Assembly: GCA_021325555.1 (NCBI GenBank)
Contig: JAJPGY010000003.1
Coordinates: forward strand, 45,992 to 109,991
Length of the DNA stretch: 64,000 nt
DNA from: Pseudomonadota bacterium
Lineage (GTDB): Bacteria > Cyanobacteriota > Vampirovibrionia > Obscuribacterales > Obscuribacteraceae
Direction of reading: 5' to 3'
Position numbers and translations under genes: made by a program. The notes below the pieces were generated by a model. That model worked only from the letters and a program-made list of their open reading frames with translations. It searched no databases and had not been told where the DNA came from. Below are positions 41,346 to 50,569 of the stretch, piece by piece; the stretch's first letter is position 1, and each line of letters starts with the position of its first letter.

Positions 41346-41735
41346 TCACCGCCAGCTCATCTGGCGGTCGATGAGGGCCAGGATCCGGTTCTCGCTCGTG
41401 AGGTCCTGCCGCAGCCGGTCAATCTGCTGCCTGACGGCCAGCAGGTCGCGCTCCAGCTGCGTGACCGAGGCGGCGTCGCCGGCCCGGCCCAGCCTGTCCC
41501 TTTCGGAGCTTATCTCGTGCTCCTGGCTCCAGCACTGGTCCAGGCGGTCGGCTATCTGATTGCGCAGGTAGACGTGCATCTGGTAGGCCGCCCGCAGGTC
41601 CCTGCCGGTGAGGGCGATGAAGCTGCCGTCGGCGGCGATGGCCCTCGGTGGAAGATTGTCGCCGAGCGCGGGATGCCCGGGGCAGATCATGCCCAGGACG
41701 ATTAGTAAAAGAGGGATTCGCGAACGGGATGCCAT
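41346..41735 (-). CDS. secreted small coiled-coil protein
   Basis: 129 residues. A signal peptide (RIPLLLIVLGMICPGHPALG) precedes a charged helical domain (SQEHEISSERDRLGRAGDAA, LERDLLAVRQQIDRLRQDL) that should form a coiled coil. No Cys remains after the signal peptide besides one in the helix. The ATG at 41735 has only a weak ribosome binding site. No family recognised. Confidence 0.6.
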   Translation of the reverse strand: MASRSRIPLLLIVLGMICPGHPALGDNLPPRAIAADGSFIALTGRDLRAAYQMHVYLRNQIADRLDQCWSQEHEISSERDRLGRAGDAASVTQLERDLLAVRQQIDRLRQDLTSENRILALIDRQMSWR

Positions 41736-41998
41736 GCTGCGCGTCTACTTACCGAGCCAGATAATAGCGAGCAATGCCGGGCCAAGTCAAAACCGGGCAG
41801 GCCGCCCTGCCCGCTCCAGTATAAGACAGCGTTAATGGTTGTCAAGGAGAATTAAGGCAAGCGGTAAGATCCAGCCGGGCATGGCAACCTGGGCTCGCTG
41901 CTGATTCGCGACGGCGGCTGGATCCCGCGCTCCGGATGCTGCAAAAGGCGCTGGCCGTCGAAGCGCTGATTGACGCCCGGGCCGCCGATTGACCCGGG

Positions 41999-43006
41999 TC
42001 AGGCCGGGGCCGGCATCGCCTGCCGTGCCTGTCCCTGGACGACCGGGGACTGCCCGTCAGCCAGGTCGCCGAACAGGGCCGTGGACAGGTAACGCTCGCC
42101 GGTGCTGGGCGCCACGGCTACGATCAGCTTGCCCCGGTGCTCCGGGCGCCTGGCCAGCTCGACGGCCGCGAATAGCGCCGCACCGCTGCTGATACCACAG
42201 AAGATTCCTTCCTCGCGGTGCGCCCTGCGCGCCCACGAGAAGGCCTGCTCGTTGGTCACCGCGATCGCCTCGTCGATAAGCGAGAGGTCGAGGACGTCCG
42301 GAATGAAACCGGCGCCGATGCCCTGGATCTGGTGCGCGCCCGGGCAGAGCTCCTGACCGGCCAGTTTCTGCGAGATAACCGGGCTGTCGGCGGGCTCGAC
42401 GGCGACAACCCTCACGGACGGCTTGCGTCCCTTGAGCACCTGCCCGACGCCGGTGAGCGTCCCGCCCGTCCCCACGCCGCAGACGAAGATATCCACCCGG
42501 GCCGCGGTATCGCGCCAGATCTCCTCGGCCGTCGTCTGGCGATGAATCCTCGGATTGGCCGGGTTGGAGAACTGCTGCGGCATGTAAGCGCCGGAGGTCG
42601 CCTCGGCGACCTCTCTGGCCCGGGCGATTGCGCCGGAGACGCCCCCGGCGGCCGGAGTCAGGATGAGCTCGGCGCCGAGGGCGGCAAGCAGCCTCCGCCG
42701 CTCGAGCGACATCGTCTCGGGCATGGTGAGGATGAGCTTGTACCGTCTGACCGCGGCCACGAAGGCCAGGGCGATGCCGGTATTGCCGGAGGTGGGCTCG
42801 ACAATCGTCGACTGACCGGGCTTGATCAGCCCCTGCTTCTCAGCCTCGTCGATCATCGCCACCCCGATGCGATCCTTTACCGAGCCCAGCGGATTTTGAG
42901 ATTCCAGCTTGACGGCCACCGTCGCCTGCAGCCCCTCTACCAGGTGGTTGAGCTTGACCATAGGCGTGTTGCCTACCAGACTCGTCAGATCATTTGCGAT
43001 TCGCAT
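41999..43006 (-). CDS. cysK: cysteine synthase (O-acetylserine sulfhydrylase A)
   Basis: 335 residues from ATG 43006 (ATG 43015 is possible). PLP Lys lies in [14 protein letters not shown], the substrate loop is [16 protein letters not shown], and the phosphate-binding loop is [14 protein letters not shown]. It makes Cys from O-acetylserine and sulfide. No serine acetyltransferase gene is adjacent. A C-terminal extension of about 25 residues ([19 protein letters not shown]) lacks the family's usual ending. Confidence 0.95.
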   Translation of the reverse strand: MRIANDLTSLVGNTPMVKLNHLVEGLQATVAVKLESQNPLGSVKDRIGVAMIDEAEKQGLIKPGQSTIVEPTSGNTGIALAFVAAVRRYKLILTMPETMSLERRRLLAALGAELILTPAAGGVSGAIARAREVAEATSGAYMPQQFSNPANPRIHRQTTAEEIWRDTAARVDIFVCGVGTGGTLTGVGQVLKGRKPSVRVVAVEPADSPVISQKLAGQELCPGAHQIQGIGAGFIPDVLDLSLIDEAIAVTNEQAFSWARRAHREEGIFCGISSGAALFAAVELARRPEHRGKLIVAVAPSTGERYLSTALFGDLADGQSPVVQGQARQAMPAPA

Positions 43007-43206
43007 CTGCCCCATCCCCGGCGGTCCCACCGCCAAAAGCCCCGAAGCCGGCGCGTATTCTAACACCGCCTGCCGGGGGCAATCTGTGTTCCGCCTAACA
43101 AAACGCCGGCGGGAATCCCCACTCAACGCCACGGGGCCTCGGACTGGAGAAGCGGACGCCCGGGGGCGCGGATGTCCCCCCGCCTGCGAGGCCGCCGCCC
43201 AGGTCT

Positions 43207-43785
43207 TCAATCGAAGCGGCAATTCAATTGCAGCGCCAGGGCAAGCCGCCGCATGTACTCTTCGCGCGGGATCAAAACGGCCCCGAACTTCTGCAGATGC
43301 TCGGTCATGTACTGGCAATCCAGGAGCGCGTACCCTCTGTCCCGCAGGCGCTCCACCAGGTAGACCAGGCAGACCTTGGAGGCATCCGTGACCAGGTGGA
43401 ACATCGACTCGCCCATGAACGCCCCGCCGATGGAGACCCCGTAAAGCCCGCCGGCCAGCCGGCCGTCGGCGTAGGCCTCCACCGAGTGCGCGATGCCCAT
43501 CTCGTGCATCTGCGTGTAGGCGTCGATGATCTCCTCGGTTATCCAGGTGGTCTCGCGCCGGGCGCATTCCCTAATCACCTGGTCCCAGGCCGAGTTTATC
43601 CGGACACTGAAGCCGCCCTTCCGGCAGGTACGCAGCAGGCGCGCCGGCGCGTGAAACTTCTCCAGCTCGATCACGCAGCGCGGATCCGGGGAGTACCAGC
43701 GGATGCCGCCCCCTTCGTCTCCCATGGGGAATATCCCCATGCAGTAAGCTCGGACGATGAGCTCCGGGGTAAAGTCGGATGGCAT
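43207..43785 (-). CDS. aat: leucyl/phenylalanyl-tRNA-protein transferase
   Basis: 192 residues. [23 protein letters not shown] is the classic opening (M-G-x-FPM, WYSP-P-R), then [30 protein letters not shown] and [16 protein letters not shown]. It moves Leu or Phe onto N-terminal Lys or Arg of proteins, which ClpS (10470) then recognises. The ATG directly follows the stop of the cytochrome gene (TAG-ATG), showing coupling. It is the last gene of the thyA-folA-cytochrome-aat run. Confidence 0.96.
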   Translation of the reverse strand: MPSDFTPELIVRAYCMGIFPMGDEGGGIRWYSPDPRCVIELEKFHAPARLLRTCRKGGFSVRINSAWDQVIRECARRETTWITEEIIDAYTQMHEMGIAHSVEAYADGRLAGGLYGVSIGGAFMGESMFHLVTDASKVCLVYLVERLRDRGYALLDCQYMTEHLQKFGAVLIPREEYMRRLALALQLNCRFD

Positions 43786-44145
43786 CTATCTTCCCGGCGG
43801 CGGCGTCAACGTTCTTATGTAGGCGATGATGTCCGCCAGCTCGCGGTCGCTCAGCTTGGACCTGTCGAATGCCGGCATGCCGCGCCGGGGGCTGCCCTTC
43901 CTGACAAGCTCGACGATCTTGGCGTCGTCGGCGAATTCCCTGGCGAAGTCCGGCCCCTTCAACCTGGCCCTGGAGTTGAGCCTGTTCTCGCCGCCGGGGT
44001 GGCAGACCACGCAGGTTGCCTTCTTGAAAGCGACCTCGCCGGCCCTTGGATCTCCTTTGGCAGTCCTGGGGGCCGCCAGCGCTCCGGCGGCGAGCGTAGC
44101 ACCACATATGATGGCAACAGCGAGCACCCGGTCAACGCGAATCAT
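43786..44145 (-). CDS. secreted mono-heme cytochrome c
   Basis: 119 residues from ATG 44145, GGGAGG upstream. Signal peptide ends near ALAA (about 25). The heme site is CVVCH and the likely distal Met is in RRGMPAF; the final helix is LSDRELADIIAYIRTL, as in class I cytochromes c. It needs the Ccs1-CcsA system encoded at 55330-57752. Its place between folA and aat is unusual. Confidence 0.92.
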   Translation of the reverse strand: MIRVDRVLAVAIICGATLAAGALAAPRTAKGDPRAGEVAFKKATCVVCHPGGENRLNSRARLKGPDFAREFADDAKIVELVRKGSPRRGMPAFDRSKLSDRELADIIAYIRTLTPPPGR

Positions 44146-44171
44146 CTTCTGTCCTCCCTTGAGGCAACGAC

Positions 44172-44708
44172 TCAAAAGGCTCCCTTCCTTTTATACGTCT
44201 TGAACGAGTACTGCAGGCCGTTGTCCCGCTTGGGCTCCGATGAGCTCTCGAGGACAAAATCGCCGCGGTACTCGGGGAAGAAAGTATCGCACTCGAACCG
44301 GCTCGCCACCTCGGTGACGAAGAGGCGCCGGCACCGCGGATGCTTGAGCGCCAGGCGGTAGATCTCGCCGCCGCCGATGACGAAACAGTTCTCCACCGCC
44401 AGGCCCTGCAAGGCTTCCAGGGCCTGGTCGAAGGAGGCGGCGCGCAGCACCTGCTCCGGCAGGGCATAGACGGGATCCCTGGTGACGACGACGTTTACGC
44501 GATCCGGCAGCGGGCGGTGCCCCGGCGGAATAGACTCCCACGTCTTGCGCCCCATGATGACAGCGTTCCGCGCACCGGCCTTGCTGACGGCGGTCGTCAG
44601 CTCCCTGAAGTAACGGAGGTCGTGCGCAAGCCGCCACGGCAGCCGGCCGTCTTTGCCGATGCCGCGCTCGCTGTCCGTGGCCACCACTACGTCGAAGGAC
44701 ACGCTCAC
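44172..44708 (-). CDS. folA: dihydrofolate reductase
   Basis: 178 residues. DVVVATDSERGIGKDGRLPW (with the conserved W), the NADPH loop IMGRKTWESIP, VVTRDP and FVIGGGEIYRLAL are in order; the catalytic acid is the Asp of HDLRYF. It restores tetrahydrofolate oxidised by ThyA, and it starts 3 bases after thyA. The order thyA-folA is common. Confidence 0.96.
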   Translation of the reverse strand: MSVSFDVVVATDSERGIGKDGRLPWRLAHDLRYFRELTTAVSKAGARNAVIMGRKTWESIPPGHRPLPDRVNVVVTRDPVYALPEQVLRAASFDQALEALQGLAVENCFVIGGGEIYRLALKHPRCRRLFVTEVASRFECDTFFPEYRGDFVLESSSEPKRDNGLQYSFKTYKRKGAF

Positions 44709-44711
44709 CGC

Positions 44712-45527
44712 TCACACCGCCACCGGGAACTTGATAAACCCTTGAGGATGGTAGTTCTTGAGCACAAAATCGTCGAAGGTCAGCTCGAAGACCGGCTTTC
44801 TGGCCACCTCGACTTCCGGCAGCGGGCCGGGCGTGCGCTCGAGCTGCTTCTTCAAGCCGTCTATGTGGTTGAGGTAGACATGCGCGTCGCCGAGGGTGTG
44901 AGTGAATATGCCGGGGGTCAGACCGCACTCCTGAGCGATGATGATCATGAGCAGCGCGTAGCTGGCGATATTGAAGGGCACGCCCAGGGCCATATCCGCC
45001 GATCGCTGGTAGAGCTGGCAATCAAGCCGGCCGTTCACGACGTAGAACTGAAAGAGCAGGTGGCACGGCGGCAAGCGCATCTTGTCGAGATCGGCCACGT
45101 TCCACGCCGAAACTATTATGCGGCGCGACGAGGGATCGCTTTTGATGAGCCGGATCGCCCGGTCAATCTGATCGATATGCTCCACCCGGCACTGCCCGGT
45201 CGCCTGGTCATTGACAAAGCGCGGCCACTTCCGCCACTGGTAGCCGTAGATGGGCCCGAGTTCGCCGCCTTCGTCGGCCCAGGCGTCCCAGATAGGCGTG
45301 TGCTGCGTGAGGTCGTCGTTAATGTTCGTCGATCCGCGCAGGAACCAGAGCAGCTCCCTGACCACGCTGCCGAAGAGAACCTTCTTCGTGGTCAGCAGCG
45401 GGAAGCCCTGCCGGAGGTCGTATTTGACCTGCATGCCGAAAACGGAGAGCGTTCCGGTGCCAGTCCGGTCCTCCCGGCGCTCGCCTTGCTCGAGTATATA
45501 CCGCACCGCCTCAAGGTATTGCTTCAT
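44712..45527 (-). CDS. thyA: thymidylate synthase
   Basis: 271 residues from ATG 45527, with GGAGGAGG upstream. Active-site Cys is in [48 protein letters not shown] and [14 protein letters not shown] are conserved blocks. It makes dTMP from dUMP and methylene-tetrahydrofolate. It heads the four-gene run with folA, cytochrome c and aat. Confidence 0.97.
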   Translation of the reverse strand: MKQYLEAVRYILEQGERREDRTGTGTLSVFGMQVKYDLRQGFPLLTTKKVLFGSVVRELLWFLRGSTNINDDLTQHTPIWDAWADEGGELGPIYGYQWRKWPRFVNDQATGQCRVEHIDQIDRAIRLIKSDPSSRRIIVSAWNVADLDKMRLPPCHLLFQFYVVNGRLDCQLYQRSADMALGVPFNIASYALLMIIIAQECGLTPGIFTHTLGDAHVYLNHIDGLKKQLERTPGPLPEVEVARKPVFELTFDDFVLKNYHPQGFIKFPVAV

Positions 45528-45664
45528 GCGCCCTCCTCCCCAGGTTGCCGCAACGTCCCGCACATAGTTTAGCCTGTCCGGTGATTGAAAAACTATAAAG
45601 GTGAAAGGCGCCCGCCCGGACTCTGGTGATAATGGGCGCAGTACAGCCACCGGAGAAACAATCG

Positions 45665-47218
45665 ATGCTCACTGAATTCCGCAACGAGCCATTCACCGAC
45701 TTCTCGCAACCGGACAACGAAAAGGCCATGGCCGCGGCCATCGCCCGCGTCAGGTCGCAGCTCGGCAAGCAGCACCCGCTGGTCGTGGGCGGAGAGCGCC
45801 TCGAGACCGGCAACTGGATTGTCTCCACCAATCCGGCTGCCCCAGGCGAGGTCATCGGCAAGTTCGCCAGAGCGGGCAGCGCGGAGGCCGAAATGGCCAT
45901 GCAGGCGGCGGCAAAGGCTTTCCAGGAGTGGAAGCGGGTGCCCGGGCACGAGCGGGCGCGCTACCTGTTCAAGGCAGCTGCTCTCATGCGCGCGCGCAAG
46001 CTGGAGCTGGCCGCCTGGATGGTGCTCGAGATCGGCAAGAACTGGGCCGAGGCCGACGGCGACGTCGCCGAGGCCATCGACTTTTGCGAGTTCTACGGCC
46101 GGGAGATGATCCGGCTTAGCCAGGGGCAGCCGCTGACGCCATACGCCGGCGAGGAGAACGAGCTGGTCTACATTCCGCTCGGGGTGGGCATCGTGATCCC
46201 GCCCTGGAACTTTCCCCTGGCCATCTTGACCGGCATGACCACGGCCAGCATCGTCTGCGGCAACACCGTTGTCTTGAAGCCCTCCAGCGAAACGCCGGCC
46301 ACCGCCTTTCAGTTCCTCTCCATCATGGAGGAGGCCGGTCTGCCGCCCGGCGTGCTCAACTTCGTGCCCGGGGCCGGGTCCGAGGTCGGCGACTACCTGG
46401 TCGGCCACAGGCAGACCAGGTTCATCGCCTTCACCGGATCGAAGGAGGTAGGGCTGCGCATCAATGAGCTGGCGGCCAGGCCTCAGAAGGGGCAGATCTG
46501 GATCAAGCGCGTGATCGCGGAAATGGGCGGCAAGGACGCGATCATCGTCGACCGGGACGTCGATCCGGATCTGGCCGCGGAAGGCATCGCGGCCAGCGCC
46601 TTCGGGTTCCAGGGGCAGAAGTGCTCCGCCTGCTCGCGAGCGATTCTCCACAAGGACATCTACGATCAGGTGCTCGCGAAGGTGGTCGAGAGAACCGGAA
46701 AGCTGACCATGGGTCCGGTGGAGGATCGCCACAACTTCCTGGGTCCGGTGAGCTCGAAATCCGCTTACGGCAGCATTCTCCAGTACATAGAGGTAGGCAA
46801 GAAGGAAGGGCGGCTTGCAACCGGCGGCGAGCCGGCGCCGACGCCGGAAGGCGGATTTTTCATCAAGCCCACGGTAATCGCCGACGTGAGCCCTACCGCC
46901 CGCATCGCCCAGGAGGAGATCTTCGGCCCGGTGCTTTCCGTCATCAAAGCCGACAGCTGGAGCCAGGCGCTGGAGTTCGCCAACAACACGGAATTCGGGC
47001 TGACCGGGGCCGCCTACTCGCGCAATCGGCGCCACCTGGAGCAAGCGCGGCAGGAGTTCCATGTCGGCAACCTCTACCTCAACCGCAAGTGCACGGGGGC
47101 GCTGGTCGGCGTTCACCCGTTCGGCGGCTTCAACATGAGCGGCACCGACTCCAAAGGTGGGGGCAGAGATTATCTTTTGCTGTTCACGCAGGCCAAGGCG
47201 ATCAGCGAAAGGTATTGA
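45665..47218 (+). CDS. rocA: L-glutamate gamma-semialdehyde dehydrogenase (RocA/PruA type)
   Basis: 517 residues from ATG 45665 with GGAGAAA upstream; a GTG at 45626 is in frame without such a site. Catalytic Cys lies in [13 protein letters not shown], the general-base Glu in [13 protein letters not shown], and NAD binding uses [10 protein letters not shown] and [29 protein letters not shown] is diagnostic of the P5C dehydrogenase branch. The enzyme oxidises the semialdehyde of Glu made from Pro or Arg. No proline dehydrogenase gene is adjacent. It is divergent from thyA. Confidence 0.94.
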   Translation: MLTEFRNEPFTDFSQPDNEKAMAAAIARVRSQLGKQHPLVVGGERLETGNWIVSTNPAAPGEVIGKFARAGSAEAEMAMQAAAKAFQEWKRVPGHERARYLFKAAALMRARKLELAAWMVLEIGKNWAEADGDVAEAIDFCEFYGREMIRLSQGQPLTPYAGEENELVYIPLGVGIVIPPWNFPLAILTGMTTASIVCGNTVVLKPSSETPATAFQFLSIMEEAGLPPGVLNFVPGAGSEVGDYLVGHRQTRFIAFTGSKEVGLRINELAARPQKGQIWIKRVIAEMGGKDAIIVDRDVDPDLAAEGIAASAFGFQGQKCSACSRAILHKDIYDQVLAKVVERTGKLTMGPVEDRHNFLGPVSSKSAYGSILQYIEVGKKEGRLATGGEPAPTPEGGFFIKPTVIADVSPTARIAQEEIFGPVLSVIKADSWSQALEFANNTEFGLTGAAYSRNRRHLEQARQEFHVGNLYLNRKCTGALVGVHPFGGFNMSGTDSKGGGRDYLLLFTQAKAISERY

Positions 47219-47239
47219 GGGCCGGGCAGCGGCGCGCCC

Positions 47240-48847
47240 CTAGACAGCGGTGCCGGCTGGCAGGATGACGGTGAACGTCGTGACGCCGTCGGTGGTGCTC
47301 TCGCAGGAGATCGACCCTCGGTGGGCGTCGACAATCCGCTTGCACAGGTAAAGACCGAGCCCTGTGTTGGCCACGTACTTCTGTCCCGGCACCCCCTGCC
47401 AGAGCTGCTTGAACATCAGCGCGCGGATCCCGGGATCGATGAACTCGCCACGGCTGGTGACGCGCACCGTCACCATCTGGTCGTGAGCGCGGGCGCCAAT
47501 CTCGATCGTGGTGCCGGCCCGGCTGAACTTGATCGCGTTGTCGATCAGGTGAACCAGCAGGCGGTCAATGGCCAGGCGGTCCCCCGAGATGGCCGGCAGG
47601 TCGCCGGGCAAGGAAACAGCCAGCGTCAGATCCCTTTCCTCCATGGCCTGGCGCAGCTGGTCGACGATGGCGCCGACAACCGGCGCCAGAGCGACCGGTT
47701 CGACCTTTAGCTGCGCCGGATGCGTCTCGAAGCGGTACACATCAATCAGCCGCTCGACCAGGCGGAGAAGTTCCTGGTTGTTCTCCTGCAGCCGCACAAC
47801 GAGCTCTTCCTGGCTTTTCGTGAGCGACCCGACCTTGCTCGCGAGGAGGATGTCGAAGATTCGTCCGGCGCCGAGCATCGGTCCCCGCAGATCGTGAGCC
47901 AGCGTCGACAGGAAGTCCCCGACCGCGGTCAGGCGCAGGTTGGCTATCTCCGCCTTCTTTCGCTCCATTGCATAACGGATGCAGCGATGAAGCGCTTCTT
48001 CGGTGACCCGCTGCTTTATCAGGTAGTCTCCCGCCCCGCGTTGAACGGCCTCCAGCGCCAGCTCGTGGTCATCGTGCGCCGTGAGAATGACCACCGGAAT
48101 GTCCCCCGCCGCGCGCTGGACGGCGGCAAACGTGTCCAGCCCGCTGCTGTCCGGCAGCTCCATGTCCAGCAGCACGACGTCGTACGCTCCCGCGCGCAGG
48201 CAATCGCTGGCCGCCGACAGGGAATCGACCTGGCGGACCTCGAATTCCAGATCCGGATCGCGGATCAAGGAGCGGCGGATCATCCGCCCGTAGATTTCGC
48301 TGTCCTCGATAAAGAGGGCACGGATCCGCTGCCGCCCGCCTCCGGCTCCGGGCGCCGGCGCCAGCGCTTGATCCTCCAGCCCGGTGCCGGGTCCGGCGGC
48401 GCACCGGCCGGCATCCGCGATGCTGGCGGCAAACTCCTCGGCCGCCCTGGCCGCCTGCGTGAGAGCACTGCGCACCACCTGCCCGAGCGCCGCGTCGGCG
48501 GTGTTTGTCTGCTGGAAGCTTAGCCCCTGCAAGATTCCTTCCAGGTACGCTACCGATTGGCTCAGGCGCTCCGCGCCGAAGGAGCCGGCGGCCCCCCGCA
48601 GCGTGTGCGCCTGCCTGATCGCCTCGCGAATCCGCTGCCGGTCGCCGGCGCTTTCCTGCCAGGCCCGCACGGCCTCCGACAGCCCGCTTATCTCCCCGGC
48701 CAGCCTGCCGGCAAACTCGAGCTTTAGCTCGCGAAGCCCGAAGTCCGCATCCAGCCCCTCATCAAAGGGCGCCTCCGGCCTGGCGGCAGCTGGATCAGTT
48801 TCGCGCCTGCTCTCCTCTGCCTCGAAGGAGTCGTTGTCTTGCACCAT
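47240..48847 (-). CDS. hybrid histidine kinase: Hpt - receiver - HisKA - HATPase
   Basis: 535 residues, no membrane segment. An Hpt domain (about 38-145) has His81 in AHTLRGAAGSFG. A receiver domain (about 175-290) has Asp228 in VVLLDMELPDSSG and conserved Lys in YLIKQR. The kinase part has His318 in LAHDLRGPMLGAG, the N box LIDNAIKF and the G box NTGLGLYLCKRIVDAHRG. The order Hpt first, receiver, then kinase is not the common one. Two NarL-type regulators follow upstream on the same strand (gap 14 bases to the first), so a phosphorelay is likely. Confidence 0.9.
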   Translation of the reverse strand: MVQDNDSFEAEESRRETDPAAARPEAPFDEGLDADFGLRELKLEFAGRLAGEISGLSEAVRAWQESAGDRQRIREAIRQAHTLRGAAGSFGAERLSQSVAYLEGILQGLSFQQTNTADAALGQVVRSALTQAARAAEEFAASIADAGRCAAGPGTGLEDQALAPAPGAGGGRQRIRALFIEDSEIYGRMIRRSLIRDPDLEFEVRQVDSLSAASDCLRAGAYDVVLLDMELPDSSGLDTFAAVQRAAGDIPVVILTAHDDHELALEAVQRGAGDYLIKQRVTEEALHRCIRYAMERKKAEIANLRLTAVGDFLSTLAHDLRGPMLGAGRIFDILLASKVGSLTKSQEELVVRLQENNQELLRLVERLIDVYRFETHPAQLKVEPVALAPVVGAIVDQLRQAMEERDLTLAVSLPGDLPAISGDRLAIDRLLVHLIDNAIKFSRAGTTIEIGARAHDQMVTVRVTSRGEFIDPGIRALMFKQLWQGVPGQKYVANTGLGLYLCKRIVDAHRGSISCESTTDGVTTFTVILPAGTAV

Positions 48848-48861
48848 GCCCCCCGCTCCGC

Positions 48862-49536
48862 CTACCCATAACCAAGTTTGACGGCCCTCACCGCTGCCTG
48901 GGTGCGGTCGCTGGCACCCAGCTTGTTCAGGAGATGCCGGATGTGGGTTTTTACCGTCTCCAGCCCCAGGCTGAGCCGGTCGGCGATCTCCTGGTTGGAG
49001 AGACCTTCGACCAGCAGCCCCAGCACCTCCTGCTCACGCCGTGACAGCGACAGGGGGTCCTCGGGAACGGCCCGCACAGTCTTACCGCCCGACCCGATCG
49101 CCGACAGCGCGCTGAGCGCCCGCCCGGCGATGGCCGGATCGAACCAGCCGACCCCGGCGGCCGCCGATTTGATTGCCACCGCCAGGCGCTCGATTGGCGC
49201 GTCCTTCAAGCAGTATCCATCCGCGCCGGCCTCCATCGAAGCGAAAAGGTCCTGATCCGCGTCATGGGAGGTTAGCATCAACACACGGGTATTGTTCAAG
49301 GCAGCCTTGATCCCCCTGGTCACGGAGATGCCGTCCACGGCCGGCAGCCCGATGTCCATTAGCACCAGGCGCGGCTTAAGCGCTAGAATCTGCTCGAGGG
49401 CGGAACTCCCATCGGCCGCCTCGCCGACGATTTTGACGCCGGGCATCTCCTCGAGAATGATCCTGAGCCCCAGGCGCGTGACCTCGTGGTCCTCGACGAT
49501 AAAGATCGAAATCGAATCCTCGATGTCGTCAGACAC
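48862..49536 (-). CDS. NarL/FixJ-family response regulator
   Basis: 224 residues. Receiver with Asp61 in LVLMDIGLPAVDG and the Lys of YCLKDAP; LuxR-type helix-turn-helix LSRREQEVLGLLVEGLSNQE and TVKTHIRHLLNKL at the C-terminus. About 14 bases separate it from the kinase gene. It is very similar to the regulator at 49678-50361. Confidence 0.93.
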   Translation of the reverse strand: MSDDIEDSISIFIVEDHEVTRLGLRIILEEMPGVKIVGEAADGSSALEQILALKPRLVLMDIGLPAVDGISVTRGIKAALNNTRVLMLTSHDADQDLFASMEAGADGYCLKDAPIERLAVAIKSAAAGVGWFDPAIAGRALSALSAIGSGGKTVRAVPEDPLSLSRREQEVLGLLVEGLSNQEIADRLSLGLETVKTHIRHLLNKLGASDRTQAAVRAVKLGYG

Positions 49537-49677
49537 CCGCGTTCCCCCCTGGACACAGGGAAACGGCCCCCCCGGGTCGCACCCCCCCTACCATATGGAT
49601 TTACCGCAACCGGCTTACATTGTCTAGGCGCGCTGGGGTGACAACACCCACCCTGAGGGGTGATCTTGCTGGGCCGA

Positions 49678-50361
49678 TCAGATGATTCCCTCGCGCAAAG
49701 CCTTGACCGCCGCCTGCGTGCGGTCGGCGACCGATAACTTCTCCATGATGTGTCGCATATGCGACTTTACCGTCTCCACGCTCAGGTAGAGGCGCTCGGC
49801 GATCGCCTGATTGCCGAGCCCTTCGATCACCAGGCGCAGCACCTCGAGGTCGCGATCGGAAAGGGCCGGGGCCGCGGTCCCCTGCCCGGTTGCGACCTCC
49901 GCCGCTGCCGGGCCTGGCCGCGCCATCCCCTGCGAGTAAACGGAAAGGACGCGGTTGGCTATTCCCGGGTCCAGCCAGGCCGCCCCGCTGGCCACCGAGG
50001 AGATGGCCATGAGCAAGTTGCTGGTCGGGGTCTCCTTCAAGCAGTAGGCGTCCGCCCCCGCCGAGAAGGCGGCGAAGATGTCATCGTCACCGGCGTGCGA
50101 GGTGAACATGACCACGCGCACGCCCGGCGCCCGCTTCTTGATCTCCCTGGTGGCCTGGACGCCGTCGAGCCCGGGCAGCCCGACATCCATGAGGACTACG
50201 GCCGGCTGCAACTCCACCACCTTCGCAACCGCCGTCTGCCCGTCGGCCGCCTCGGCGAGCACGCGGAAACCGGGAGTATGCTCGAGCAGGATCTTCAAGC
50301 CGAGCCGGGTGACCTCGTGATCCTCAGCGATGATCAGGGTTATCGGGTTGGGGCTGTTCAT
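49678..50361 (-). CDS. NarL/FixJ-family response regulator (paralog)
   Basis: 227 residues from ATG 50361, with AGGA 7 bases upstream. Receiver with Asp59 in VVLMDVGLPGLDGVQ and Lys in YCLKETP; DNA-binding end LSDRDLEVLRLVIEGLGNQA and SVETVKSHMRHIMEKL. The two regulators and the kinase lie on one strand in the order regulator, regulator, kinase. A gap of 141 bases separates the regulators. Confidence 0.93.
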   Translation of the reverse strand: MNSPNPITLIIAEDHEVTRLGLKILLEHTPGFRVLAEAADGQTAVAKVVELQPAVVLMDVGLPGLDGVQATREIKKRAPGVRVVMFTSHAGDDDIFAAFSAGADAYCLKETPTSNLLMAISSVASGAAWLDPGIANRVLSVYSQGMARPGPAAAEVATGQGTAAPALSDRDLEVLRLVIEGLGNQAIAERLYLSVETVKSHMRHIMEKLSVADRTQAAVKALREGII

Positions 50362-50569
50362 AAAGCATCCTGCCCGGGCCGTTGACGCCGGAGAGCGCGC
50401 GGGCGCTCCAGCCCTCCACCACAATCGCCAAGAACATCATACTCCATTCCCGCCGCGGTCTGACCGTCCATTATCGACTTGCCGGCGGCGAGCCGCGGCG
50501 CGATACTGCCGGCGGTACCAGCCGGCGCCCGCGCCGGTTCCCGGGGCGACCACGGCGCCCGCGCCTGCA

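Noticed and set aside
41860..41998. Broken gene remnant left of cysK
   Set aside because: Two short frames (LGSLLIRDGGWIPRSG and MLQKALAVEALIDARAAD) could be one decayed gene, but each is too short to support a claim.
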